Origin: Parashewanella tropica
GTDB lineage: Bacteria; Pseudomonadota; Gammaproteobacteria; Enterobacterales; Shewanellaceae
DNA: 64,000 bases
Assembly: GCF_004358445.1 (NCBI RefSeq)
Contig: NZ_CP037951.1
Coordinates: 1,475,501-1,539,500 of the forward strand
Direction: 5' to 3'
Shown here: positions 37,072 to 46,686 of the stretch, one piece after another
Position numbering within the stretch: the first letter of the stretch is position 1
Layout of the letters: each line of letters begins with the position of its first letter
Position numbers and translations under genes: made by a program
The notes under the pieces: generated by a model
Told to the model about the DNA's origin: nothing
The model's input: the letters and a program-made list of their open reading frames with translations, nothing else
Database searches by the model: none

Positions 37072-37870
37072 TGTTATACACTTTGAAGAAGTGGAATTAG
37101 AAGAAACTCCACCACATATTGAGATCTTATTTGAAGATGAACATTTAGTGGCTATTCACAAACCAGCAGGACTGCTTGTACATCGAACTTACTTGTCTAG
37201 AAAAGAGAAGTTCTTTGCGATGCAAATGACACGAGATCTTGTAGGTTGTCATGTATTTCCTGTTCATCGCTTGGATCGACCGACCTCAGGCGTTTTATTG
37301 TTTGCAAAAAGCAGTGAAGTCGCAAATAAACTTTGCAAACAGTTTGAAGAGCACAGTATTGAAAAGTACTACCTTGCATTAGTTCGAGGTCATGTAAACC
37401 AAGCTGATCGAATGGATTATGCGTTAAAAGAAGAGCTTGATGATATTGCGGATAAATTTGCCGACAAAGACAAAGAAGCGCAATCAGCGGTAACTGATTA
37501 CTGGCCAATGTTAAATGCTGAAATTCCCTATCAATCTGGACGTTATCCTACCAGTCGTTATGCTTTGATCAAAATGCAACCTCATACGGGACGTAAACAC
37601 CAGCTTCGCCGTCATATGGCGCATTTTCGCCATCCAATCTTAGGTGATACAACACATGGCGATGGCAAGCAGAATAAATTCTTTAGAGAGTTTTCTAAGG
37701 TAAACCGTTTGTGGTTGATTGCGAAAAAGTTGGTATTCACTCATCCTGTTTCCAATGAAAGAATTGAAATAGAAGCTGAACTAGAAAGTGAATGGTTACA
37801 AGTTTTTGCACAACTTGGCTGGCATGATGAAGCCTTGTTAACCGAACCTAAAATGGATATTGTAGGGTAA
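37064..37870 (+). CDS. truC: tRNA pseudouridine(65) synthase
   Basis: Makes pseudouridine at position 65 of certain tRNAs. RluA-type fold with the catalytic Asp in VHRLDRPTSGVLLFAKS and the conserved HTGRKHQLRRHMAH and HPILGDTTHGDGK blocks near the C-terminus; the His/Gly-rich DTTHGDG motif is typical of TruC. The length of 268 residues fits. It lies between yqcC and yqcA as in E. coli and Vibrio. Confidence 0.95.
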   Translation: MTDVIHFEEVELEETPPHIEILFEDEHLVAIHKPAGLLVHRTYLSRKEKFFAMQMTRDLVGCHVFPVHRLDRPTSGVLLFAKSSEVANKLCKQFEEHSIEKYYLALVRGHVNQADRMDYALKEELDDIADKFADKDKEAQSAVTDYWPMLNAEIPYQSGRYPTSRYALIKMQPHTGRKHQLRRHMAHFRHPILGDTTHGDGKQNKFFREFSKVNRLWLIAKKLVFTHPVSNERIEIEAELESEWLQVFAQLGWHDEALLTEPKMDIVG

Positions 37871-37893
37871 ATTCATTACTTGAGGAGCACATA

Positions 37894-38343
37894 GTGAAAA
37901 AGGTCAACATCTTATTTGGAACCGTATACGGAAGTGCACAATATGTGGCTGAAACTCTCGCCGCTGAATTGCAAGAACAAGGCTATCAAGCAAATTTATT
38001 GGCGCCAGATGAAAATGTTGATTTTGTTCCTCCTGAAAATGAATTGCTTTTAGTAGTTACTTCAACGACAGGGCAGGGTGATCTCCCTGATAATATACTC
38101 CCTTGGTTTGAATCTATTCGTTCGACCGCGCCTTACTTACCGAATTTAAAATATGGTTTGATTGGTTTAGGAGACTCAAGCTACGAGACTTACTGCGGTG
38201 CGATTAAGCAAGTCGATGCATTACTAGAAGAATTAGGTGCGAAAGCTGTTGTAGAACGAATCGAAATTGATGCAATTGAAACGATGGAGCCGGAAATTGA
38301 GGCTCAAGAATGGTTGAAAGGGTTTATCAATGCAACAGGCTAG
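37894..38343 (+). CDS. yqcA: Flavodoxin YqcA
   Basis: A 149-residue short-chain flavodoxin, an FMN electron carrier. The phosphate loop TVYGSAQYVAET (about 9-20), STTGQGDLPDN and the GLGDSSYETYCGA loop bind FMN. The genomic position after truC identifies it as YqcA over MioC. GTG start with GAGGAG 8 bases upstream. Confidence 0.92.
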   Translation: MKKVNILFGTVYGSAQYVAETLAAELQEQGYQANLLAPDENVDFVPPENELLLVVTSTTGQGDLPDNILPWFESIRSTAPYLPNLKYGLIGLGDSSYETYCGAIKQVDALLEELGAKAVVERIEIDAIETMEPEIEAQEWLKGFINATG

Positions 38344-38356
38344 CGCTTGCTAGCCT
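38337..38356. terminator. Hairpin at the end of yqcA
   Basis: A perfect 8-bp stem (aggctagc/gctagcct) around GCTT overlaps the yqcA stop and lies in the convergent gap before the gene ending at 38382. The downstream T content is low, so termination strength is uncertain. Confidence 0.55.
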
Positions 38357-38381
38357 ATGGTTTATAAGGGGCGCTGGTTTC

Positions 38382-38735
38382 TTATCCTCTGAAAGACTTG
38401 TTTGAGGTAAGATTGACTGCGCCTTTTACAAGTCGATAAATAGTCCAAATAAATACCGCGAGTAAAATAAACCAACCGATAACAAAAAATACCGTGATAA
38501 CACCGATTACAGTGAACACTAGGCCCCAAATAAATACTGAGATAATGTTTGAGTAGTGGTCGGCAAAGATACTATTTTGAGCATCCGATTTTTTAATTAG
38601 CGCCCATACAAACCCTACAAACCAAAATATTCCTGTAAATAAACCGATCCCCATGAAAATATAGGCAATAAGCGCATTTTGCTTAGCGGCTGAATCGTAA
38701 GAGGATAATGGGGTGTTTGGGTCAATCGTTGACAT
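38382..38735 (-). CDS. DUF4870/Tic20-like small membrane protein
   Basis: A 117-residue inner-membrane protein with three hydrophobic segments (about 23-45, 62-85, 85-105) and the typical N-terminal AAKQNALIAYIFMGIGLFTG. The pattern resembles DUF4870-type proteins, whose function is unknown. It is 16 bases downstream of the lipoprotein gene on the same strand, so the two probably form an operon. A GGAG-type binding site precedes the ATG. Confidence 0.75.
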   Translation of the reverse strand: MSTIDPNTPLSSYDSAAKQNALIAYIFMGIGLFTGIFWFVGFVWALIKKSDAQNSIFADHYSNIISVFIWGLVFTVIGVITVFFVIGWFILLAVFIWTIYRLVKGAVNLTSNKSFRG

Positions 38736-38751
38736 AGTAGGCTCCTTGGTT

Positions 38752-39207
38752 CTATTCGTTTGTTTTAGTCGTTTGTGCTTCTAAGTTTTCTGGTTCTTTT
38801 ACTTCTTGGGCTGTTTCTTCAAATTGCTCATAACCTTGACCTACAACAGGCTCAAAGTTGATTGGGTTTATTCGAATAATGTGTTCAATTCTAAAGGCTA
38901 AATCTCCAGTATTCTCTTTATCTTTATAGGCCTCAATGAGATCGTCATTATTCCAGTATTTCACTTTCTCTAACAAAATGAATCCTGTTGGAGTGTCATT
39001 GTTTGATATTTTTTGAAAAGCTTGCTTGCTGATTTCAGCATAATAAAAATAAGGTTGGTTTTTTCCTTTGGTCTGGGGAACGCTAAATTCAATATAAGCC
39101 CACATTTTTTCAGAAGCACTTGCAGCTTGAATTGATTTTACTTCGCTCTCAAAGTTGCAAGCGGTTACTAAGAATAAAGTACATAAAGCAATGATTAGCT
39201 TTTTCAT
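38752..39207 (-). CDS. Predicted lipoprotein
   Basis: A 151-residue protein with a type II signal peptide: MKKLIIALCTLFLVTAC has a lipobox (LVTAC) at Cys 17. The mature part has a compact region with YFYYAEISKQAFQKIS and GFILLEKVKYWNNDD and an acidic tail. No family recognised. AAGGAAG lies just upstream of its ATG. It forms a probable operon with the DUF4870-like gene. The residue after Cys is Asn, not Asp, which favours the outer membrane. Confidence 0.78.
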   Translation of the reverse strand: MKKLIIALCTLFLVTACNFESEVKSIQAASASEKMWAYIEFSVPQTKGKNQPYFYYAEISKQAFQKISNNDTPTGFILLEKVKYWNNDDLIEAYKDKENTGDLAFRIEHIIRINPINFEPVVGQGYEQFEETAQEVKEPENLEAQTTKTNE

Positions 39208-39254
39208 TAAACTTCCTTTTTAAATATTTTTAAAAGCTATAAAAGAGGTGGATG

Positions 39255-39312
39255 TATACTCGTGATACTTGAAGATGCAACTTTCAGGGCTTATTCAGGT
39301 ATCACGAGTATA
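39255..39312. repeat. 58-bp short copy of the inverted-repeat element
   Basis: tatactcgtgatacttgaa (39255-39273) and ttcaggtatcacgagtata (39294-39312) are inverted with one mismatch over 19 bases. Bases 39256-39290 match the reverse complement of the right end of the 264-bp element at 36430-36693, including the shared ctttcagggctt, so this is an internally deleted or solo-end relative. Confidence 0.78.
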
Positions 39313-39341
39313 AGTTAAGGGATAGTCTTTGAAATATCAAT

Positions 39342-39365
39342 AAAAAAGAGAGCCGAAGCTCTCTT
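39342..39365 (-). terminator. Intrinsic terminator of the outer-membrane barrel gene
   Basis: Minus-strand stem aagagagc/gctctctt (39346-39365) closed by a TTCG tetraloop and followed by six T. It begins 11 bases after the stop at 39376. Confidence 0.93.
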
Positions 39366-39375
39366 AGTAAAGGCA

Positions 39376-41694
39376 TTACATTACAAAGGCATAGCTGATC
39401 TTCATAAATAAACGGCGGTCGGTTTGAAGTAACGAATCAACATCATCATTAGCGATGTGGCCATCGGAATAACCTAGATAGAATACGCTCAAAGGATTGA
39501 GTTTATATCCATATAATACTTCATTGTTGATGTTACTGAATTTAGCATGACGCTCAGAATATTTGTACAAATTTGGGTCGCGTTTAATGTGCTTGTATAT
39601 GCTTGATACTCTTAAGAAGCTTTCAACGGTAAATTGCCAGTTTAAGCGGAAATCAAGCAAGTTTGCAGTAAATAAGCGACCGCCCTCTACGTTAAAGCGT
39701 GTGTTTTCATATTCAACATCAATAGAAAGCCTGTCAGTAATGTCCCAAGCAAAATCAGGGTTCAATCGTAATTTTTTACCAAGTTGATTGTTAGCATAAT
39801 CGATTTCTTTTTCATACATGAGGGTCAAGCCTAAAGTCATGTCTGAATTAGGATCAAATTGACCTCTAAAGAACAAATCGGTTTCATCGAAATAGTCGGT
39901 ATTACCTTTAATTTTTAAGGTAGAATTATTCTTACGTAAACCAACAGCTGTGCGGGAAACAACACCGAACTTCAAACGACTTTGGAAGTCACCGTCAAAG
40001 TCGATGAAAGCTTGGGATTCACGTTCTAGCAATTCACCACTTTCTGAGTGAGTGATATCCCAATCACCGTGAAGACGAATGGTATGGAAGAAGTTATCGT
40101 CTAAGAACCACTTATAGTCACCACCCACAACCAATTTATTATAATCAGCACGGGTCATAAAACCGAGATCGGCGCGAAAGTCATCACTGATATTTTCGTA
40201 TATCGCGAAAGCAGACCAATTTCGTCGGTTGTGGTTATAGCTGAATCGATAAAAGTTACCAGTGAAGTTTCCGTCAATTGAAGAGCGAAGATGAGCTTCA
40301 CAGCTATCAAAGCCATTAAACACTTCGCTTTTGTTACATCTGAAACGTTCTCTTAAATTTGTTGGGTATTGAGTCTGCGATCCAGCAAATTGTATTTTAA
40401 AGGTGTCTTTTTCTGTAGGTTGGTACTTAACGTCACCACTTAAAAGATAGTTATGATATTCCTCTGAATCTTTAATCGTGAGCAAGGTTCCGATCGATAG
40501 GTTTTCAGATACATCGTAGCGATAACGACCCGCGATATTCATGCTGTCTTCATTTAATGAAACGACTTTACTTCCCAAGTTTCCTGGGACAATAAAATTA
40601 GTAACGCTGTCTTGGGCAACCAGAAGTCCAGCTGTGTGTTGGTCTACTTTACTGGTTAGTTTCACACCATAATCTGGCGCAGCGATATTTCGAGTATGTA
40701 AGAAGTTTTTTTGAGTATCAAAATAGTCTTTATTATCTAAAAAGAATGGGCGCTTTTCATTCACGAATAAAGTGAAAGTGGTGTTTATGTTTAGCTGTCC
40801 AGCATCCGCTTCAACTTGGGAAAAGTCCGGATTAATCGTGGCGTTTAACAGTGTGGATGGCGTAATTGCCCAACGAATATCCGTTCCAATCTCTATATCG
40901 TTACTATTTTGCCAATCTGTTTTGGGATGTGCGTTACGCTCTTGAAAACGGGCACCAACCAACGATGGAGTGATTTGTAATCCACTGCTTTGTTTAGCAT
41001 TGGTTAGCCCTTCTGCTACACCTAATTGACATAGAAGGCAGCTATTGTTTCGGTCTTGAGGTAAAGACGATAAACGGTGATTGTTGTCTCTTGGATAGTA
41101 ACGAACAAACTCAAATCCCCATTGTTGTTTATCAAGACTATCATCAAAGTTAAACAGAGAAAGTGGCAATTCGATTTCTACACGATAACCATCTTCAACT
41201 TGCGTTGCAGCGCTATACCAAATGCCATCCCAAGCATCACTTTCTTGTCCCGTTAACTCATTTTCAATCGAGTCACTTTGTGCGCCATAAGGGTTCACAA
41301 AAAAGTTATAGGCAAGGCGTGAGTCGTTGAAAGTATCGAATTTTAAGCCAACAAGATCGTCACCAAATATTTTGTCACGAGCACGAACGTTAGCGCGAAT
41401 TTCAGAAGGGTTATGATCTCGTGCAATAAAAGAAACAAAAATTGAAGTATCAGTAGCAAAAATACGGGCTTCAGTCTCTACAGGGGCAGGCTGGTTTTCA
41501 GCAGGGCGAACTTCATAATTAAGCGTTGTAACGGCTGCTTGTTGCCATTGTGATTCATCTAATACACCATCAATTTTGGCTGGTGATGATAACGTAGGGA
41601 TAACAAGATGAGCATTATTTTTATCACCTGCAATCGCAAAATTTGAAATGCATGCAGATAATGCCGTAAGCCCTGCAAGAAGACGGTTATTCAA
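39376..41694 (-). CDS. CBM9-like/DUF5916-type outer-membrane beta-barrel protein
   Basis: A 772-residue exported protein. A signal peptide (1-22, ending SNFAIA) is followed by a carbohydrate-binding family 9-like beta-sandwich (about 30-220, PAKIDGVLDESQWQQAAVTT and related), then a long region of alternating amphipathic strands typical of a barrel, with NPDFSQVEADAGQLNINTTF marking the DUF5916 junction. It ends in KISYAFVM, an imperfect barrel-closing signal. There is no TonB box or plug domain. The substrate is unknown; family members are often near proteases or polysaccharide genes, which is not seen here. A strong terminator follows. Confidence 0.85.
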   Translation of the reverse strand: MNNRLLAGLTALSACISNFAIAGDKNNAHLVIPTLSSPAKIDGVLDESQWQQAAVTTLNYEVRPAENQPAPVETEARIFATDTSIFVSFIARDHNPSEIRANVRARDKIFGDDLVGLKFDTFNDSRLAYNFFVNPYGAQSDSIENELTGQESDAWDGIWYSAATQVEDGYRVEIELPLSLFNFDDSLDKQQWGFEFVRYYPRDNNHRLSSLPQDRNNSCLLCQLGVAEGLTNAKQSSGLQITPSLVGARFQERNAHPKTDWQNSNDIEIGTDIRWAITPSTLLNATINPDFSQVEADAGQLNINTTFTLFVNEKRPFFLDNKDYFDTQKNFLHTRNIAAPDYGVKLTSKVDQHTAGLLVAQDSVTNFIVPGNLGSKVVSLNEDSMNIAGRYRYDVSENLSIGTLLTIKDSEEYHNYLLSGDVKYQPTEKDTFKIQFAGSQTQYPTNLRERFRCNKSEVFNGFDSCEAHLRSSIDGNFTGNFYRFSYNHNRRNWSAFAIYENISDDFRADLGFMTRADYNKLVVGGDYKWFLDDNFFHTIRLHGDWDITHSESGELLERESQAFIDFDGDFQSRLKFGVVSRTAVGLRKNNSTLKIKGNTDYFDETDLFFRGQFDPNSDMTLGLTLMYEKEIDYANNQLGKKLRLNPDFAWDITDRLSIDVEYENTRFNVEGGRLFTANLLDFRLNWQFTVESFLRVSSIYKHIKRDPNLYKYSERHAKFSNINNEVLYGYKLNPLSVFYLGYSDGHIANDDVDSLLQTDRRLFMKISYAFVM

Positions 41695-41973
41695 AGTTTT
41701 GTGCCTTTGTAAATGTTATTTTATTTGATTGTGAATTTTACACTGTTTGTGATGGGGATCTATTGGCAAGGGAATTATGTATTAGGTTAATTGTTACAAA
41801 GTTTGTATTGGAGAAATATTTCAATATTTAATACGCTTTTAGAGTATTAAATTGAAACTTCTGTCGAGTATTTTAAGTCAGTTTTTGGTTTATAAATGCA
41901 GGGTATAAGCGCACAAGGTATTTTTATGTACTAAGAAGTTTTTCTTGCGGTTAAAGGCTGTGCGTTTGAATAG

Positions 41974-42183
41974 CTATCGATTGGTCATATGTGCTGCAAA
42001 GTCTCTAAAAGCTTGTCGTGCAGACTTGTTTGAGCTTAGAAAATATCCATCTATGTTTTTTACTACCCAAAGCTCGCCATTGACGTAGTGATAATTTGTG
42101 CCTTCAGAGTAAGTTGCTTTATAGGTACTCTGTAGATAACTTATAAAATCATTGGCTCTCGTATTAGTAACTTCTGCTTGCAT
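41974..42183 (-). CDS. Small hypothetical protein
   Basis: A 69-residue soluble protein with no family I recognise. It is supported by GAGGA about 10 bases before the ATG on the minus strand and a normal amino acid composition. The sequence is mixed alpha/beta with aromatic residues (YHYVNGELWVVKNIDGYF) and a basic C-terminus. It is a single gene flanked by AT-rich gaps of 279 and 371 bases. Confidence 0.6.
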   Translation of the reverse strand: MQAEVTNTRANDFISYLQSTYKATYSEGTNYHYVNGELWVVKNIDGYFLSSNKSARQAFRDFAAHMTNR

Positions 42184-42554
42184 ATGAACTTGCTCCTCAC
42201 TGATTTTTCTTTCAATACTTTAGTTACATAGAGTTACGCAGCACAGCATTTAATCTTTGATATTTATAGTCTTTATTTTATAAGTGTTGATAAAAAATTA
42301 ATAAGTTCTTCTACTCCTGATAGGTGTTTTTTTAAAATAATTTTTTGTTATAAATTAAAGTTATTCATTTATATATTATGTTGATGATGTCTTTATGCAT
42401 ATTTCTAAACTAATGAGGTGACTTTAACACCATAACGAATATGCAGGAATTGCTTTGGCTTTGGTATTAGCACCTTTGTGTAATTTGTTGTAAGCTGCCG
42501 CCCCCTCGTTCCGTTGATGTAGACAGAACGCTGCCACAAAGAAGAGATTATTTC
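42184..42554. other. 371-base gap with long leader of the rhlE-like helicase gene
   Basis: No gene seen. The first two thirds are very AT-rich and likely hold promoters for both flanking genes. From about 42416 the composition changes to a G/C-richer segment running to the helicase ATG with a cgttccg/cagaacg stem (around 42507-42532), consistent with a structured 5' leader as found on cold-induced helicase mRNAs. No known riboswitch recognised. Confidence 0.45.
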
Positions 42555-43910
42555 ATGAGTTTTGCCTCTCTAGGTTTATCAGCCCCTATCCTCGAAGCTG
42601 TAAAAAAACAAGGATACGATTCACCTTCACCTATTCAAAGCCATGCAATACCTGCTGTCTTGGATGGCAAAGATGTAATGGCAGCAGCTCAAACTGGAAC
42701 GGGCAAAACGGCAGGTTTCACATTACCTATTTTAGAAAGGTTATCAGGTGGTCAACGAGTGCGGGCTAACCAGGTTCGTGCGCTTATTTTGACGCCGACA
42801 AGAGAGCTGGCTGCTCAAGTGGGTAATAGTGTTCAAACCTATAGCTGTAATCTTCCTTTGCGTTCAACGGTCGTATTCGGTGGCGTTAAAATTAATCCGC
42901 AAATGCTAAAGCTGCGCAAAGGTGTTGATGTTCTCGTTGCAACACCAGGCCGATTGTTGGATCTCTATAATCAAAACGCGGTTAATTTTAAGCAACTTGA
43001 AATTTTAGTGTTAGATGAAGCCGATAGAATGTTAGATATGGGCTTTATCCACGACATTAAAAAGATCCTTGCCATACTGCCTAAGCAACGTCAGAACTTA
43101 TTATTTTCAGCTACTTTTTCTGATGATATTCGTAAATTAGCCAAAGGGCTTGTAAATAATCCCGTAGAAATTTCAGTTACGCCTAAAAACGCGACAGCCA
43201 AAAGCGTTGAGCAATGGTTATACCCTGTAGATAAAAGTAAAAAAACGGCACTGGTAACCAAACTCATTAAAGCCAATAACTGGAAGCAAGTACTGATTTT
43301 TACCAAGACCAAGCACGGGGCAAATCGCTTAACACGTCATTTAGAAGGTAAAGGCATTCTAGCCAGTGCGATTCATGGTAATAAAAGTCAAAATGCACGA
43401 ATTAATGCACTGGCTGATTTTAAATCTGGCAAGGTGAGAGCTTTAGTTGCGACCGATATTGCCGCGCGAGGTTTAGATATTGACCAATTACCGCAAGTTG
43501 TAAACTTTGACTTACCTAATGTTGCTGAAGATTATGTACATAGAATTGGTCGAACAGGGCGTGCTGGCTCAAAGGGTCAAGCAGTGTCTTTGGTTTGTGC
43601 TGATGAATTAAAAGAGTTAAGAGCAGTAGAACGTCTTACCAACCAATTAATAGAACGAAGAGTTCAAGAAGGATATGAACCCGTAAATGAACTACCGGTA
43701 ACGGTATTAGATGGTAAAAAGAAGAAAATAAAAAAACCGAAAAAGCCAAAGCAAGTGAATACAGCAAAAGACGGTTCGAGCGATAAGTCGTCTACTCAAA
43801 AGCCGTCAATAAAAAAACAAACTCGTAAGCCCTCATCAAAAAGAACGGATAAGCCTGCGGCTAAAAAGAATACACCACGCCGTCGAGTCAGAAACGCTAA
43901 GCCGCAATAA
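42555..43910 (+). CDS. rhlE: ATP-dependent RNA helicase, RhlE-like
   Basis: DEAD-box RNA helicase of 451 residues. Motifs in order: Q motif ([13 protein letters not shown]), I AQTGTGKT, Ia PTRELA, Ib [31 protein letters not shown] and [12 protein letters not shown]. The tail beyond residue 380 is Lys-rich and low complexity, typical of RhlE-type enzymes that unwind rRNA during ribosome assembly, often induced by cold. It has AAGAAGAG before the ATG and an unusually long leader. A second DEAD-box gene (dbpA) follows. Confidence 0.93.
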   Translation: MSFASLGLSAPILEAVKKQGYDSPSPIQSHAIPAVLDGKDVMAAAQTGTGKTAGFTLPILERLSGGQRVRANQVRALILTPTRELAAQVGNSVQTYSCNLPLRSTVVFGGVKINPQMLKLRKGVDVLVATPGRLLDLYNQNAVNFKQLEILVLDEADRMLDMGFIHDIKKILAILPKQRQNLLFSATFSDDIRKLAKGLVNNPVEISVTPKNATAKSVEQWLYPVDKSKKTALVTKLIKANNWKQVLIFTKTKHGANRLTRHLEGKGILASAIHGNKSQNARINALADFKSGKVRALVATDIAARGLDIDQLPQVVNFDLPNVAEDYVHRIGRTGRAGSKGQAVSLVCADELKELRAVERLTNQLIERRVQEGYEPVNELPVTVLDGKKKKIKKPKKPKQVNTAKDGSSDKSSTQKPSIKKQTRKPSSKRTDKPAAKKNTPRRRVRNAKPQ

Positions 43911-44005
43911 TACTTTTATTTTTAACTTTGGCTGAAGTTCATCAGAAACAAATGATAGAATTTCAGCCTAGGTTTTTATCTTTATCTCCACAGTAGGACA
44001 TCACC

Positions 44006-45409
44006 TTGAGTCAGTCTGCCAAAACCAAACCATCTAACGCTGCTTTTTCATCATTACCTTTAAAAAAAGGGCTCTTAGATAATCTTCATACCATGAATTA
44101 CCAAAGCATGACCTCTATTCAAGAGCAAAGTTTACCTTTGATCCTTGCAGGAGAAGATGTGATTGGTCAGGCAAAAACGGGGTCAGGTAAAACAGCAGCG
44201 TTCGGTTTGGGTTTGCTTAACAAATTGGATGTAAAGCGTTTTCGTATTCAGTCATTGGTGTTGTGCCCAACCCGTGAGCTGGCAGATCAAGTTGCGAAAG
44301 AGATCAGAACTTTAGCCCGTGGGATCCATAATATCAAAGTACTTACTTTGTGTGGTGGCGTACCAATGGGGCCACAAATTGGTTCGTTAGAGCATGGCGC
44401 TCACATCATTGTTGGTACTCCGGGGCGAATTACGGATCACTTAAGCCGAAATCGATTAGATTTGAGCAACGTTGAAATGCTGATCCTTGATGAAGCTGAC
44501 CGAATGTTGGAAATGGGTTTTCAAGATGCAGTAGAAGATATTCTGGCTGAATTACCGTTTACTAAGCAGACACTATTATTCAGTGCTACGTTTCCGAAAC
44601 AGATAAAGGCGATGACTGAGAGCATTATGCACTCACCGCATCGTGTTACGGTTAAAGAGGTTCATGATAATTCAAGCATTGAACAGCATTTCTATCAGTT
44701 AAAAGATAATCAGCAACGTATGGAAGCATTGCGTCTACTCATATTGCAGCAACAACCAGAAAGTGCGGTAGTTTTTTGTAATACCAAGCGTGAAACTCAA
44801 CAAGTTGCCGACGAGCTAGAAAGTTTGGGCTTTAGTGCCGCTGCTTTACACGGTGATTTAGAGCAAAGAGATCGTGATCGTGTTTTGCTACGTTTTGCCA
44901 ATAAAAGCATCAACATTTTAGTGGCTACTGATGTCGCGGCTCGTGGGTTAGATATTGATGCTTTGGATGCCGTTTTTAACTATCATCTTGCCTTTGATCA
45001 CGAAGTACATACCCACCGCATTGGTCGTACAGGTCGTGCTGGTAGCAAAGGGAGCGCTTACACTTTTTATACCGAGCATGGTTACATCATTTCATTGATT
45101 GAAGACGATTTAGGGCGTGAAATTGTCAGTGAACCACTGCCACCAATGAGCTTACTGCATGCACAGCCACCTCAGCCTGCTATGAAAACTATTCAAATTG
45201 ATGGTGGTAAAAAACAAAAATTAAGGCCGGGAGATATTTTAGGCGCATTGACTGCTAATCAAGAATTGACAGGTGATCAAATCGGTAAGATTCATATTAC
45301 TGATATTCGTGCATTTGTTGCTGTCGAAAACAAAATTGCCAAAAAAGCTTTGCGTAAAATTACCAACGGAAAAATGAAAGGGCGTAATTTCAGAGCTTGG
45401 TTGATTTGA
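44006..45409 (+). CDS. dbpA: ATP-dependent RNA helicase DbpA
   Basis: DEAD-box helicase specific for 23S rRNA helix 92. Helicase motifs AKTGSGKT, PTRELA, TPGR, DEAD, SAT and HRIGRTGR are present, and the C-terminal RNA-recognition domain has the DbpA-specific KKQKLRPGDILGALT and IGKIHITDIRAFVAV sequence. The length of 467 residues is normal. It starts at TTG 44006 with AGGA about 8 bases upstream. It lies 95 bases after the rhlE-like gene. Confidence 0.95.
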   Translation: MSQSAKTKPSNAAFSSLPLKKGLLDNLHTMNYQSMTSIQEQSLPLILAGEDVIGQAKTGSGKTAAFGLGLLNKLDVKRFRIQSLVLCPTRELADQVAKEIRTLARGIHNIKVLTLCGGVPMGPQIGSLEHGAHIIVGTPGRITDHLSRNRLDLSNVEMLILDEADRMLEMGFQDAVEDILAELPFTKQTLLFSATFPKQIKAMTESIMHSPHRVTVKEVHDNSSIEQHFYQLKDNQQRMEALRLLILQQQPESAVVFCNTKRETQQVADELESLGFSAAALHGDLEQRDRDRVLLRFANKSINILVATDVAARGLDIDALDAVFNYHLAFDHEVHTHRIGRTGRAGSKGSAYTFYTEHGYIISLIEDDLGREIVSEPLPPMSLLHAQPPQPAMKTIQIDGGKKQKLRPGDILGALTANQELTGDQIGKIHITDIRAFVAVENKIAKKALRKITNGKMKGRNFRAWLI

Positions 45410-45430
45410 TTTTTGGCGAGCTAAAAACAA

Positions 45431-45463
45431 GCTTTACTGGAATGACTAATCATCCGGTAAAGC
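45431..45463 (+). terminator. Hairpin terminator candidate after dbpA
   Basis: gctttactgga (45431-45441) pairs with tccggtaaagc (45453-45463), one G-T pair, 11-base loop, 21 bases after the dbpA stop. Only a weak T-rich stretch follows. Confidence 0.55.
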
Positions 45464-45602
45464 TAAGTTTAAATAATTGCACTCAGTATGTCGTAATTTT
45501 ATGAAATAGTTTGAATGCATTTAGTGGTGGCTTTTACTCTAAAGGCGATGCCTACCTTGGGCTTAGATTTAGCATATAGCATATAGCAGTTGAATAATAA
45601 AT

Positions 45603-45630
45603 CCCTAAGGTTTTACTTCTACCTTAAGGG
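45603..45630 (-). terminator. Hairpin at the end of the YrbL-like gene
   Basis: ccctaaggt (45603-45611) pairs with accttaaggg (45621-45630) with one bulge, overlapping the stop codon; on the minus strand it is followed by ATTTATTATT. Weak intrinsic terminator at best. Confidence 0.4.
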
Positions 45631-46216
45631 TATTCGGATAATGTGTATTTATTAGCTCAACCATTTCATTCCATTTACGCTTAATTTTCTTTCTTATCAA
45701 CCTTGATGTAACTTCTGAAATCGGAATAAACTCTGAGTTTCCGATGTCATCAATAATCCACAATTTCAGGTGGCAGTCGGTTTTTTGAACTGCAATGTTT
45801 CTCGGAAGTAATGATGTCGTTAAAATTTTATTTGAAGACATGTACTCATATAAACAGTCCAGCTGCTTTACGAAATTTTCTTCGTAATCTTTAATTAAAC
45901 TTGGATTTTGTAAATAGTATTCTAAGCTTTTTGAAACTAGACCATTATCATCTTTTATAAGTTGATAAATACTGCCTTTCCCCAAGTTAGTATCAATATC
46001 ACCTTTATACTCACTAAGGTGTTTCCAAGAAATATTTCTACTGCTTAACCTTTTGTAATATTTATGCTCTCTATTCAGTGCCTTCTGAATATTCTTACTT
46101 TGCTTGCCTTGCTTATTCAGAGGGATTTTAATGCATAAATTATCATCGTGAGGGTGAATATAGCAGCATCTATGAGTCCCTTTGGCGATATAAAGAGATT
46201 CGTTGATTATCAACAA
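45605..46216 (-). CDS. yrbL: YrbL-family protein (kinase-like fold)
   Basis: A 203-residue homologue of YrbL, known in enterobacteria as a PhoP-regulated gene of unknown activity with a kinase-like fold. Matching features are the N-terminal GTHRCCYIHPHDDNLCIKI (glycine loop and lysine), LNREHKYYKRL, the catalytic-loop position TTSLLPRNIAV and the metal-loop position IIDDIGNSEFIPI, close to E. coli SLKPQNIL and CDNIGESTLIPL. It starts at TTG 46216 with AAGGA 9 bases upstream. No partner genes are adjacent. Confidence 0.82.
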   Translation of the reverse strand: MLIINESLYIAKGTHRCCYIHPHDDNLCIKIPLNKQGKQSKNIQKALNREHKYYKRLSSRNISWKHLSEYKGDIDTNLGKGSIYQLIKDDNGLVSKSLEYYLQNPSLIKDYEENFVKQLDCLYEYMSSNKILTTSLLPRNIAVQKTDCHLKLWIIDDIGNSEFIPISEVTSRLIRKKIKRKWNEMVELINTHYPNTLKVEVKP

Positions 46217-46686
46217 TCTTGTATTTCCTTATTAAAATAGATCATCCAGATCGCGAATAATAAATTAATCATTTCTAAAAGTGATAACTTTATTACCAGA
46301 TTTAGCTATTGATTAATTGAATTATGAGCGGTGTCTCATTCTGAACATTTTGTGTTGGTTGATTTGATTTTTAATGGTACGTGGATCTAGATAGCCACAG
46401 AGTTGAAGTTAAATATAACCGATAGAGCTAGTCGGGCATATCTTCTCATCTGCTGCTTAATTTATTGATCTTTCACTCAATTTACTTTCTCTTCAATATC
46501 AATTATTTATCATTTAAAGTTGTGTTGTTTTTTTGACCTTTGCCAATGGTTTGACTAGTCCGATATGTAATAAAAGTCTTATAATTCAATATGATATAAG
46601 CATATTCTAAATTGGTATTTTTACCCTGAATTAACATTCTTGTAACATCTGTTTTTTAATCATTTCAGCCACAACTAGGGTGTTAT
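46217..46686. other. 470-base AT-rich intergenic region
   Basis: No coding sequence, RNA gene, repeat or convincing promoter recognised. It separates the divergent yrbL-like gene and the metalloprotease operon, so promoters for both should be here. Confidence 0.6.

Noticed and set aside
39255-39312. Terminator for the lipoprotein or barrel gene
   Set aside because: It has sequence identity to the ends of the element at 36430 and no T run; a true terminator with a TTCG loop lies at 39342-39365.
45570-45596. Short agcatat tandem repeat
   Set aside because: Only about 2.5 copies of 7 bases; too short to call a repeat array.
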